The translations under genes were made by a program, and so were the position numbers. A DNA stretch of 64,000 nt, taken from NCBI RefSeq assembly GCF_000007345.1, contig NC_003552.1, positions 4,712,001-4,776,000 on the forward strand, read 5' to 3'. A model generated the notes under the pieces. The model saw only the letters and a list, made by a program, of their open reading frames with translations. It was not told the DNA's origin and did not search any database. This stretch comes from Methanosarcina acetivorans C2A. GTDB taxonomy: Archaea; Halobacteriota; Methanosarcinia; Methanosarcinales; Methanosarcinaceae. Within the stretch, counting starts at the first letter, position 1. Each line of letters starts with the position of its first letter. Of this stretch, positions 14,397 through 22,880 are shown piece by piece.

Positions 14397-14738
14397 ATGT
14401 ACGTGAAAACAATCTGCCCTGTATGTAGAAACCCTGCGTTCCACCAAATCGCGCTTCTTCTGGAAACCTCGTCCCAGGATCCGGACAGTGCCGCCAAATA
14501 TGCGATGGAAAACATCGAAGTAAGAGAATCTGTAGCAGCTGAAGACTTTGTACGAGACGTTCTCTGCACCATTCGCGAATATCTCCACGACGGCATCACG
14601 ACACGTGAGCTATGCAGGATCCTGAAAAAATATTACGGGATTGCAACCTCATGCTGCTGTGACCTGGTCCAGCGGATAAAGATAGAGCTGGATATGTACT
14701 CTCCGGATCGGAGACATCTGTACTTTGTAAGTCCCTAA
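14397..14738 (+). CDS. Zn-finger/HTH-like protein, paralogue 2 (113 aa)
   Basis: Start at the internal ATG 14397 (MYVKTICPVCRNPAFHQI), because that aligns with paralogue 1; a longer frame opens at 14358. The C-terminal half matches paralogue 1 nearly residue for residue (HDGITTRELCRILKKYYGIA, then CCCDLVQRIKIELDMYSPDRRHLYFVSP). The middle diverges. Together with paralogue 1 it flanks the SHOCT gene, suggesting a duplicated regulator. Confidence 0.65.
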   Translation: MYVKTICPVCRNPAFHQIALLLETSSQDPDSAAKYAMENIEVRESVAAEDFVRDVLCTIREYLHDGITTRELCRILKKYYGIATSCCCDLVQRIKIELDMYSPDRRHLYFVSP

Positions 14739-15145
14739 AAACGAACCAAACCTTATAATCTATAAACCCTCTTTTTTACATGCACATATAAGTCAGACCT
14801 TAAAGTTTCCAGTTAACAATATATTTATTTTAAAAGCTTACCACTCGAAAAAACGATTTCGGACCAGGCCAAACATGTAATTAGAATTTCATTTACTGAA
14901 ATCTAAAAAAGGGCGTTGAATCCTGTTGTGATCCCATTGGAATAATAAGAAGCTACTTTAGAAGCGACTCTCTTGAAGATCGAAAACGAGAGACTCACAT
15001 GAAGGTATTGAGATGCCGGGAGAAGCACTTACAGATCTGAGCGAGGCGTTTAAGCTATAAAAGCTGATAACAGGGCAGTCCTCTGTTTTGGATTGACACC
15101 TACTATTTTCGTGTTGAGATCAAAGGACAAGATTTGAAAAAATGA
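14739..15145. other. intergenic region with a gene relic
   Basis: Mostly AT-rich. At about 14985-15059 the plus strand reads HEGIEMPGEALTDLSEAFKL before a stop, with a broken frame upstream; this looks like the C-terminus of a lost gene. Nothing else is supported. Confidence 0.35.
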
Positions 15146-16294
15146 TTACTTTAGTTTTCTAAGTTCAATAATAATTGCTTTTGCATGTTTATAAACAATT
15201 GTTTTTGCATGTTTAATCTCATTATATCTGTACGATTTATTGTACATTCCTATTTCTTTGACCTGACCGTTAAATCCCATTTTAAACTGATATTGACCAT
15301 GTAATTCATTCGGGTGAAGGCCTGATACGTCAAGATTTTTGAAGCCGTTTTTCTTTCCATCCACTATGATATGCCAGATTAAGAGCTTAGAAACGTTGAG
15401 ACCGTTGTATTCGCCTCTCAATACCGTGGTGTGACCCAGATATATCGTATCCTTATAGTAAAAGTTTATTAATGCTCCAACTTTTACTCCATTGTATTCT
15501 GCAAAGAATAATCTTGCCATTTTTTTCGGAAAAAGGATGTCACGGAGTTTTTCAAAATACGAATATGGCACCAAGGCGTATGATACTCTCCAATAACAAT
15601 TCCCAGTTCTTTCAATAACTCTGTCAATTAATAGTTTCTGGAATTGATTATAGTAAAGGTTTATATCTTCCTCATAGTTCTGACTTTCGTATATAATTAT
15701 CCCTTTTTTTGAAGCTTTTTTTATATCTCTACTGAATTGTTTTTTGAACCCTTTGCATATTTCAGTGAGATCCTTATCTATATTTATTATAGCAGTTTTT
15801 TTGATTCCTGTCTTGGTATATCCGTTTTGAATTAGTGCCGAATCCAGACAACTATGATAAGGATATATCAAATGATCAGTAATGCTTTTTTTGTTTTTGC
15901 TATATGAATCAATAAAATCGAACATCAACTTATAAATCTCTTCATTATTGGTAACACTGGGAAGGACACAGGGACCTCCAAAACTATATAACTTATGATG
16001 AGGAGAACAACCTATTTGAAAATTATTTGAAATACTTGGAAAATATTTATTAACCCTGTAATCTTCAAAAAGATTTCTGACAAAAAATGGAAAGATCCCG
16101 GTTAATTTATTTTCTTCCTCGTCTTCTACTACTACTGATAAAGATTCGGAGTTTAACCCTTTTTCTATAACATCGTTCCATTCCCAAGTATGATAAAAAG
16201 TCCCGTTAGGACTTTCTTTAACAACATTATTCCATTCTTCTTTATCTTCGATTTTTACCCTCCTGCAAATAATATAAAGGCCCCCCAGATTCAA
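15146..16294 (-). CDS. FemAB/GNAT-fold acyl- or aminoacyltransferase-like protein
   Basis: 382 aa. The N-terminal GNAT-like part has DKEEWNNVVKESPNGTFYHTWEWNDVI, typical of FemAB-related proteins (a Tyr/Trp helix after a turn). The second half has KKQFSRDIKKASKKGI and ARLFFAEYNGVKVGALINFYY, then a Gly-rich acceptor region (SGLHPNELHGQYQFKMGFNGQV). Archaeal members are thought to modify surface polymers or exported proteins, but the substrate is unknown. The start is uncertain: TTG at 16294 opens the frame, while AGGAGG lies further in with no ATG/GTG/TTG at the proper distance. Confidence 0.75.
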   Translation of the reverse strand: MNLGGLYIICRRVKIEDKEEWNNVVKESPNGTFYHTWEWNDVIEKGLNSESLSVVVEDEEENKLTGIFPFFVRNLFEDYRVNKYFPSISNNFQIGCSPHHKLYSFGGPCVLPSVTNNEEIYKLMFDFIDSYSKNKKSITDHLIYPYHSCLDSALIQNGYTKTGIKKTAIINIDKDLTEICKGFKKQFSRDIKKASKKGIIIYESQNYEEDINLYYNQFQKLLIDRVIERTGNCYWRVSYALVPYSYFEKLRDILFPKKMARLFFAEYNGVKVGALINFYYKDTIYLGHTTVLRGEYNGLNVSKLLIWHIIVDGKKNGFKNLDVSGLHPNELHGQYQFKMGFNGQVKEIGMYNKSYRYNEIKHAKTIVYKHAKAIIIELRKLK

Positions 16295-16591
16295 TTATTA
16301 TCCCCACATCCGTAGAGATGTCTTAAAATATATTCCCCAATTGTATTTTTACACATTAATGTTTCTTTTTTTATTTACCAATCCAGATTAACAAACGAAA
16401 ATCTTCGACTCGTTTGGTATGATCTTAATTTTGACACATGAGCAGGCGTATATATATTAATTCATTTCCACGTATTTTCAGAATATAGTGATCTTTACAT
16501 ATATTTATTGCGATTCTTAATTCGCAAAAAGAATCCGACCTTTAATCAAAATCAATATTAGAGATCTAAAGGCTTTGACCAAAAAATCTTA

Positions 16592-16653
16592 TCACAAACA
16601 ATAACCAACTACAAAACCTTGTGCTGTGTCAACAGCAAAATGTCTTCTAAAAC
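16592..16653 (-). pseudogene. transposase-like relic
   Basis: The minus strand reads GFRRHFAVDTAQGFVVGYCL then a stop. The HFAVDTA segment resembles the first catalytic-Asp strand of DDE transposases. Nothing of the rest remains nearby, and the IS1-type element was inserted just beside it. Confidence 0.4.
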
Positions 16654-16726
16654 CAATTGAAGCTGCTGAGAATTATTACATCTTTGATGGTTGATGTGAC
16701 ACCAGTAATTTTTAATTTTGGTATTG

Positions 16727-17137
16727 TTAACTAAATATAGATAACTCTTTATTTCTGTGTTTCATCAATAGAAGAACAGAGTACTTTAGCATTTCAAGAC
16801 TCTTCGTATAACACTTTGTCTTTCGTCTCAACCTTGCCAGAAAGTGCCTTAATATGCCGTTATATCCTTCAACTGTATACGTTTCTGCTTTGGATTGAGT
16901 ATGAATATTTTCAGGAATAAACTCTGCATATGCCCTCCAGTGATCAGTCATCACCTCTCCAATCTCTTTCTTCTTTAATTTTTCCCAGAGTAGTTGTCCA
17001 GTTTTCGTTCCTCTGCTACCAAAAGAGCAGTTGATGAACTTTTTCCCAACTCTATCAACAGCAATCCAGATCCAGCAATATTTTTTTGTTACCGATGTAA
17101 GTGTGCATCTCATCCAGTTCAACAATAGATAGCTCAT
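16727..17137 (-). CDS. IS1-family InsB-like catalytic part (frameshifted)
   Basis: Coding sense starts around KKYCWIWIAVDRVGKK, overlapping the end of InsA in another frame. It carries the remaining catalytic core (VMTDHWRAYAEFIP; VEGYNGILRHFLARLRRKTKCY). To express a full transposase the reading must skip one base at the A7 run. Either programmed slippage (ribosomal or transcriptional) or a one-base inactivating insertion explains this; sequence alone cannot decide. It is not translated from its own obvious start. Confidence 0.7.
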   Translation of the reverse strand: MSYLLLNWMRCTLTSVTKKYCWIWIAVDRVGKKFINCSFGSRGTKTGQLLWEKLKKKEIGEVMTDHWRAYAEFIPENIHTQSKAETYTVEGYNGILRHFLARLRRKTKCYTKSLEMLKYSVLLLMKHRNKELSIFS

Positions 17138-17408
17138 TTTCGCTTTTTAGCTCCTCTATCTCCTGACCAAAGTTCTTTATCCATTTTTGGACAGAAACAT
17201 GACTTACCCCTAAAAATCGTCCTATTGAGCGGAAGCCTAATCCTTCAAGATAAAGTTGCAAAGCCTGTCTCTTAACAACAGTGGGGCTAGCAGTTGATTT
17301 TGTCTCTACTGAATAGTTATATCCACAATCGTGGCATTTGTAGCGTTGACGTCCACAAACTATACCGTTTTTTGTGTGATTGGAACTTTTGCATCTTGGG
17401 CAGTTCAT
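17055..17408 (-). CDS. IS1-family InsA-like protein (N-terminal transposase part)
   Basis: 117 aa. A zinc finger opens it (CPRCKSSNHTKNG, CHDCGYNY), followed by a helix-turn-helix (LYLEGLGFRSIGRFLGVSHVSVQKWIK) and the first catalytic region (IVELDEMHTYIGNKK). The frame ends 25 bp after an A7 run. Losing one A from the run (17081-17087 on the plus strand, as T7) would join it in frame to the downstream catalytic part. As written it is only the DNA-binding half, which can act as a repressor in IS1. Confidence 0.75.
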   Translation of the reverse strand: MNCPRCKSSNHTKNGIVCGRQRYKCHDCGYNYSVETKSTASPTVVKRQALQLYLEGLGFRSIGRFLGVSHVSVQKWIKNFGQEIEELKSENELSIVELDEMHTYIGNKKILLDLDCC

Positions 17409-17725
17409 GCAGAAATATAGGTTTTCATAATATATAACTATAATTAACTACCAATGCCTTAATTTTAATTATTAACCGGAATTTGAGCAGGAGTCTTTTA
17501 TTCTTCCAGTTTTTTTAATCTGTTGGATGAAAAAAAGTTAAAAATAATATGAAGAACACAAAAAAAATTGTAATCAGGAACTTATCCTGCAAAACATTGA
17601 GTACGAAAAGAATGCTTCACAGCGCCAGTTCTGGTAATGCAACTCTACTGGTGCTGTTTTGGTGCAAACACTTCAACTCGGAAAATAGTCCGCTTGAACG
17701 AGCAAATCTAGAGAAACTGAGAGCC

Positions 17726-18811
17726 TTAGAAGTATGTTTTTACATTTTCTATTGACTTTACAATCAGAGACACGCACGCTTCTATATCTGCCATATCCAG
17801 AACTTCTACCGGGGAGTGGATATAGCGGGTTGCTATACTGACCGTACCTGTAGGAATACCTTCCTTTGTAAGATGGATTGACGTAGCATCGGTAGTGCCG
17901 CCGGAACCTACACCCAGCTGATACGGGATCTCGTTTGCATCCGCGGTTTCCCGGAGCCATTTGAGAACCTGGGGATGGGCTATGAGTCCTCTTCCAGATG
18001 CGTCTGCTACAGTTATTGCAGGCCCTTTTCCCAGCTCCAGGGCAGAATCCGTCTTGCTGATACCAGGATGGTCTCCCGGAATGGTGGTGTCAAGGGCAAG
18101 GGCTACATCCGGACAGAGCCCGAAAGCACAGGTTTTTGCTCCTTTAAGTCCCACTTCTTCCTGAACCGTGCCCACGGCATAGACATTTGCTTCTATTTTG
18201 CGTTCGTGAAGCCGTTTCATGACCTCAAGGAGAATTACAACTCCTGCGCGATTGTCAAAAGCCTTGGATGTAACCTTCCCGTTTGCCAGGGGCATGAATT
18301 CCTGGTCGATTGAAACCGTAGTGCCTATCTCGATTCCCAGGTTCTCTGCGTCCTCTCTATCCTTTGCCCCTATATCAATAAACATATCCTCAAGTTTCAC
18401 GGGCTTTTTTCTATCCTCGTCTTTCATCACATGGGGAGGTTTTGAACCTATAACTCCGTAAATAGAGCCCTTTTTGCCGTGTACGATGACTCTCTGGTTC
18501 AGAAGAGTCTGGCTAAACCAGCCTCCTATCCCGACAAAGCGCAGGAACCCGTTCTCATCAATATACCTGACCATCAGCCCGATTTCATCCATATGGGCGG
18601 CCAGCATTACAGAGGGTCCTTTTCCCTCTTTAATAGCAATAAGGTTCCCCATGGTGTCTTTCCTCATACTGTCAACATATGGCTTGAGCTCCTGTTCAAG
18701 AAGTTTCCGGACTTCATCTTCAGAGCCGGAAATCCCATGGGCGTTTGTGAACACTTCGAGAAGGGATTTTATTTCTTCGAGGTTTGCGCTTTTTTCCATA
18801 TCTTCTGCCAT
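17726..18811 (-). CDS. M42-family metallo-aminopeptidase
   Basis: 361 aa from the ATG at 18811 (MAEDMEKSANL), which has AGGAG at the right distance; an in-frame extension to 18865 lacks such a site. Metal ligands and catalytic residues of the M42 (TET) family can be seen: LAAHMDEIGLMV, KAFDNRAGVVILLE, GTVQEEVGLKGAK, ALDTTIPGDHPG and RYIHSPVEVLDM near the end. These form a two-metal site in a dodecameric cytosolic particle that trims peptides, a natural partner of the proteasome. Length is normal. Confidence 0.9.
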   Translation of the reverse strand: MAEDMEKSANLEEIKSLLEVFTNAHGISGSEDEVRKLLEQELKPYVDSMRKDTMGNLIAIKEGKGPSVMLAAHMDEIGLMVRYIDENGFLRFVGIGGWFSQTLLNQRVIVHGKKGSIYGVIGSKPPHVMKDEDRKKPVKLEDMFIDIGAKDREDAENLGIEIGTTVSIDQEFMPLANGKVTSKAFDNRAGVVILLEVMKRLHERKIEANVYAVGTVQEEVGLKGAKTCAFGLCPDVALALDTTIPGDHPGISKTDSALELGKGPAITVADASGRGLIAHPQVLKWLRETADANEIPYQLGVGSGGTTDATSIHLTKEGIPTGTVSIATRYIHSPVEVLDMADIEACVSLIVKSIENVKTYF

Positions 18812-19281
18812 ATAAGAAAATCTCCTGAATCCTGATTTAATCTGAATCGTAGTTACTCTGAACACTGGTTAATCTGAGTATAAGTCTGAATGAACGCAAT
18901 AATTCTCGTGGCTGCCTGTTAAGTTTGGAGTTCATCCAGTTTATTTGCGAATATATCTGTTAAATAGGACATATTATAAATGTCCATTTATGATATCTTT
19001 TATTGAAAGACTTCTAAGGCTCTTTAGTCAATGGTTTTAATACATATATAGAAAATCAAACATGCTCAACCAATAATGAACACATACCCGTAATATGCCT
19101 TTCCTATCTTTTTTATATTAATTTGATTGTTTGAATGCCCTTATTTAAGTTGAACTTGTTGTTTAAGTTTTTGGCAGGGGCTTTTAAGCCTTTTTCTGGC
19201 GGTGAGGATTATTTTCGAAAGCTGTAAGGACAGAAACATTAAAATCCCTTCAGGTTTATTGAGGACTCAGGTGAAAATTAT
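18812..19281. promoter_or_regulatory. divergent intergenic region
   Basis: Separates the M42 peptidase gene from prefoldin. AT-rich, with several TATA-like stretches (for example near 19033-19040 and 19113-19120) but no clear operator. No gene is seen. Confidence 0.4.
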
Positions 19282-19635
19282 ATGACTTCAGAATTACCTC
19301 CTCAAATCCAGAACCAGATAGCACAGCTTCAGCAGGTACAACAGCAGGTTCAGGCTCTTGCTATGCAGAAATCTCAGATTGAAGCTATGCAGAAAGAGTC
19401 CAAAATGGCTCTCGAAGAATTAGAAAAACTGGCTGACGATGCGGTGGTCTACCGGAATGTCGGAGAACTGGTAATAAAAACGAGCAAAGAGGAGTCCGTT
19501 TCAAAACTTAAAGATAGAGAAGAAACACTCTCACTCAGACTTCAGTCTATTTCCAGACAGGAAGAAAGGCTCACTACCCGCTTCAAACAACTTCAGGAGC
19601 AGATCCAGCAGGCACTTGGCCCCAAAGCACAATAA
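19282..19635 (+). CDS. pfdB: prefoldin beta subunit
   Basis: 117 aa, the usual size. Two long coiled-coil helices (about 1-45 and 75-115) flank a short beta hairpin (DDAVVYRNVGELVIKTSKEE), the prefoldin fold. The N-terminal helix is rich in Gln (QNQIAQLQQVQQQVQ). It forms a hexamer with alpha subunits that delivers unfolded proteins to the thermosome. Monocistronic by position; a strong terminator-like hairpin follows at 19702. Confidence 0.93.
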   Translation: MTSELPPQIQNQIAQLQQVQQQVQALAMQKSQIEAMQKESKMALEELEKLADDAVVYRNVGELVIKTSKEESVSKLKDREETLSLRLQSISRQEERLTTRFKQLQEQIQQALGPKAQ

Positions 19636-19701
19636 CTTTTTATTTTTCTTTTGCATTGATAGAATACAGGACATAATATAGTTATAACGGAGATTGTGCC
19701 G

Positions 19702-19724
19702 AAATCCCGGAGCTCCGGGATTTT
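19702..19724. terminator. 22-bp perfect palindrome followed by T4
   Basis: AAATCCCGGAG at 19702-19712 pairs with CTCCGGGATTT at 19713-19723, followed by one more T. It sits 65 bp after prefoldin and 35 bp before the DHH gene. It may end the prefoldin mRNA, but it is also close enough to affect initiation of the next gene. Confidence 0.55.
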
Positions 19725-19758
19725 CGATACCTATAAAAAACGGTAGCCAGAGTGAACA

Positions 19759-20763
19759 ATGCAAGTTGATGAAGTGGAGTTTTTCAACCGGCTCCTTGAC
19801 TATCGAAACATTTTGTATTTGTGTCATAGGAATGCAGATCCGGATGCTGTTAGCAGTGCATTTGCCCTTGCTGAGGCACTCGGAGGTACGGTCGGACTTG
19901 TAGACGGCTGCAACCGTGTGGCATCCGTCCTGATCGACAGGCTCGGAATAGAGGTAGTGGATAAGCCAGACCCTTCAAATTATGGTTTTGTTGTTGTTGT
20001 TGACACCTCTACAAAGGCGCAACTAAACGACATCGAGCTTACCAGTTACTGCGTAATCGACCACCATACGACCACCGCCCTCACCGAGAACGCAGAATTT
20101 TACCTGCACAGGAACACAACCTCAACTGTAGAGATAGTCTATGATATTTTAAAAGCAATGGGAGCTCCGATTAACCGCAGGGTGGGAATCGGCATGCTCA
20201 CAGGAATCGTAACCGATACCGGGCATTTCAAGCATGCATCTGTCGACACCTTCCGAACAGTGGCAAAAATAATTGAAGCCAGTGGCGTTGAATACGGAGA
20301 AGTACTGGACCTCATGGCTGCCACCCCCCAGGACATCTCTATGCGCATCGCTATTCTGAAAGCAGCAAGCAGGGTTGAACTCGATAGAGTAGGAGACATG
20401 CTTATAGCCTCTTCTCATGTAAGTTCTTTCGGAGGCTCTGCTTCTTCCATGCTGATCAACATCGGAGCTGATGTGGCTTTTGTTGCCACTACCAAAGGAG
20501 AAAGTGTCAGGGTGAGTGCAAGGGCGAAACGCGATGCCGTAAATGCCGGAGTTAACCTCGGCCAGCTGATGGAAGATATCAGTAACGAATATAACGGCAC
20601 CGGAGGCGGACATTCGGGTGCTGCGGGAATAGATGTAATTGCCAACATGGAAGAAGTACTGCATAAATGTAGGGAGATGACAAAGAAAATCCTTGAAAAC
20701 TCCCTTGGAACAACCTCAACAGAGATTTCCGAGGATGAAATCGAATTCAATGAAGAAGAATAG
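19759..20763 (+). CDS. DHH-family phosphoesterase (NrnA/RecJ-like)
   Basis: 334 aa. The DHH domain shows HRNADPDAVSS (motif I), FVVVVDTS (motif II) and CVIDHHTTT (motif III, DHH-type). The DHHA1 tail has NGTGGGHSGAAGID, the nucleotide-binding GGGH. This two-domain layout is typical of oligoribonuclease or cyclic-dinucleotide and pAp phosphodiesterases. Substrate not determined by sequence. The stop is TAG; a further in-frame TAG and then TAA follow about 20-25 codons later. Confidence 0.85.
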   Translation: MQVDEVEFFNRLLDYRNILYLCHRNADPDAVSSAFALAEALGGTVGLVDGCNRVASVLIDRLGIEVVDKPDPSNYGFVVVVDTSTKAQLNDIELTSYCVIDHHTTTALTENAEFYLHRNTTSTVEIVYDILKAMGAPINRRVGIGMLTGIVTDTGHFKHASVDTFRTVAKIIEASGVEYGEVLDLMAATPQDISMRIAILKAASRVELDRVGDMLIASSHVSSFGGSASSMLINIGADVAFVATTKGESVRVSARAKRDAVNAGVNLGQLMEDISNEYNGTGGGHSGAAGIDVIANMEEVLHKCREMTKKILENSLGTTSTEISEDEIEFNEEE

Positions 20764-20971
20764 AATAGTAAGATGAATAGTAAGAAGCGGTTTAGAACAA
20801 AACTTTTAGAACAGCTAAACTATTAGAACAACTATAATTAAACTGTATATTTCTCCTTTCCTGTATGGTATAATATTTTTCGGTGTATTTTTTCAGCCAA
20901 GTGTTTTTCAAATTCAGTGTAATTTTCCAACTGGAACATCTTTCCAAGTAGGCATATTTTCCCAATTATTT

Positions 20972-22574
20972 GTAACTATTCAGCCACCGATAAAAAAGTA
21001 TGTTTTTTGAGCAATGCCGTAATTCTCAGGCTAATAGCGGCGCTCCATTGAGCGCCGCTAGAATAGCATCCATGACATTGAGTTCATTCTTTTTAATTGA
21101 TGATATGTAAGCCCTAATTCTGCAGAAAGCTACCGCTCCTTCTATACTTCTGAAAGTTCCTGATATTTTCTGTTGTAGCTTCATCATCCTGATATCTCTT
21201 TCCGCTTGATTGTTGTCAAACGAAACTCTCAGGTTATTGAGGAATCGCAGAATCTGTTCCTTGTGTAGTATGAACCTATCAAGGAGATTCTTTGCTTTTG
21301 TTTGTGCTTTTCTTCCTCTCTTTTTCACCTGTTCTTTTAAGGGATCAGGCGGTGGATTTTCTTCAATTCCTCCCTGCATTATTGCATCGTATATTCCCTC
21401 GAGTTCCCTTACTTTTTCTGGATCTATTGGAATTTCCATCTCCCTACATTCATCAGTATACTTTTTCATCTCACTGAGTAGTTCATTTATCTCTTTAGCC
21501 CATTGCTGCTCAAAATTCTCTTCAATCCCGGTAAGTTCCCGTTTAAGATGAGCGTTGCACAGAGCATGTTCACATTCATACTTGTTATATGAAGCAAATC
21601 CATCATGAACTGCTACCCCATTGTATTGCGGAAGAAATCCCAGAGCATCCATTGCTTCTGTCCCTCTTTTTGGATGTGGGAAATAGTAGGTCCATAAATT
21701 GTTTGAGACAACATGAAGCCACCATTTCGTCCCTAAAACTCTCATCCCTGTCTCATCACAATGAGCAGTATGAGACGCTAATAGATGTTTCATAGCAGCT
21801 TCTTCAAAAGGTTGCAGGTTCTGAAAACATTCTATTTCCGCCCTTTTTATGGTAGCAGGGCTGATACGTACGCCGTAGAAGTCCTCTACCAAATCACAAA
21901 TCCTTTCATATGGAATAAATTGATAGTTCCTCAAATACAGAATTGAGGCTAAAAGACGAGGACCATATTGAATAGGGAATTTTATAGACTCTGGAAAAGA
22001 ACCTTTGTTAACTTTCCCGCAGTGAGGACACTTCTTGATTTCACAACGATGTTCAGTAAATATGATTTGGGCAGGAGGAATTTCAGCTTCTTGCCTACGT
22101 TCATAGTCCTGAACTTCAGTATCTTCAAGATGATGACCACAATGATCGCAGTATTCCGGCGAATGGTATTTTATCTAATCAGGGTTTTCAACCAGTTTAA
22201 GAGTTTTTCCAGGATGACCTTTTTGACCACCGGCTTTTTTGCCGCTACTCTTACGGAGACTCTTAGGTTTTGGTTTTTCGTTACAAAAAACATCAGTAGA
22301 AGGAGGTTTACTGCTATTTTGGCTGTTTTGATTCAAACGAGCCTCTAAAATTCTTACACGTTCTTCAAGTTCAGCAATCTGAGAAGCTTGTTTCTCTATG
22401 ATATACTCAAGTCTCTGGATTACAGCAATAACTGCTTCAGGACCAGCTTCATAAATTTCAAGGATCTCTTCACGTGTAAGCATGATAACGAAATGAAATA
22501 GTATTCAATTTATATCCAATTTTTCCTCGAAACGAGGAAAAATTGCTTTTACGAAGGTATAGATGAATAGTTAC
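20972..22574 (-). mobile_element. IS66-type single-gene insertion sequence, 8-bp duplication
   Basis: 1603 bp. Ends share GTAACTATTCA (plus strand on the left; reverse complement on the right, ending at 22574). AATTATTT occurs directly at 20964-20971 and 22575-22582, a perfect 8-bp target duplication as expected for IS66. Only the large transposase is present, without the TnpA/TnpB accessories of classical IS66, as in the ISBst12-like subgroup. The perfect duplication and intact ends indicate recent movement. Confidence 0.9.
21026..22483 (-). CDS. tnpC: IS66-family transposase with one in-frame TAG (codon 103)
   Basis: 486 codons including the stop, open from the ATG at 22483 to 21026 except for a single TAG at 22177-22175. 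In order: a coiled-coil leucine-zipper region (IQRLEYIIEKQASQIAELEE), a Pro/Ser/Lys linker (KPPSTD, KAGGQKGHPG), the TAG, a zinc finger (EYCDHCGHH and KKCPHCG), then the catalytic core with AHCDETGMRVLG, VAVHDGFASYN and NNQAERDIRMMK. The TAG falls between linker and zinc finger. In Methanosarcina UAG is read as pyrrolysine, so a full-length enzyme is possible. The alternative is a recent nonsense mutation. Confidence 0.85.
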
Positions 22575-22880
22575 AATTATTTTCTCAACTTAATTTGAAA
22601 AAGATCTTTTCTAATATTCAATAACAACAACGATTATTTATATGAGAATCCAACTAACCTTCACATTACCGAATCTACCGGAAGTTCGTATCCTCCCGTA
22701 ATTACCTCAATCTTCCGGTACGAAAAACCTGTATAAAATGAGAGATGTATAAAATAATACATCACTATTACAGCATGACCTTAAAGGGACATGAAATGAA
22801 AAATATACACAAAAGAAGGTCGAAAGAGACGCGGCCTGAAACTAAAAGGTCTCAATATAAAGAACAAAGAGTGTGAAAAA
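22575..22880 (+). promoter_or_regulatory. upstream region of the PaaK gene with dyad
   Basis: TACCGGAAG at 22676-22684 and CTTCCGGTA at 22712-22720 form an inverted repeat, each next to TTCGTA or TACGAA. The 9-bp arms are spaced about three helical turns. The leader before the ATG at 22881 is purine-rich without a strong ribosome site. Probably a regulator site. Confidence 0.5.

Larger units (their letters stand above)
16720..17458 (-). mobile_element. IS1-type insertion sequence with 8-bp target duplication
   Basis: 739 bp. Ends: GGTATTG...TTAACTAA on the left and, reverse complemented, GGCATTGGTAGTTAA on the right, an imperfect inverted repeat with the GG start usual for IS1. TTAATTTT occurs directly at 16712-16719 and 17459-17466, a clean 8-bp duplication. 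It contains the two reading frames of an IS1 transposase. Confidence 0.85.

Noticed and set aside
17549-17755. Plus-strand 68-aa frame after the IS1-type element
   Set aside because: Overlaps the end of the M42 gene antisense and lacks any recognisable feature.
19531-19827. Minus-strand frame antisense to prefoldin and the DHH gene
   Set aside because: Shadow of the two core genes, crossing a strong palindrome; no support.
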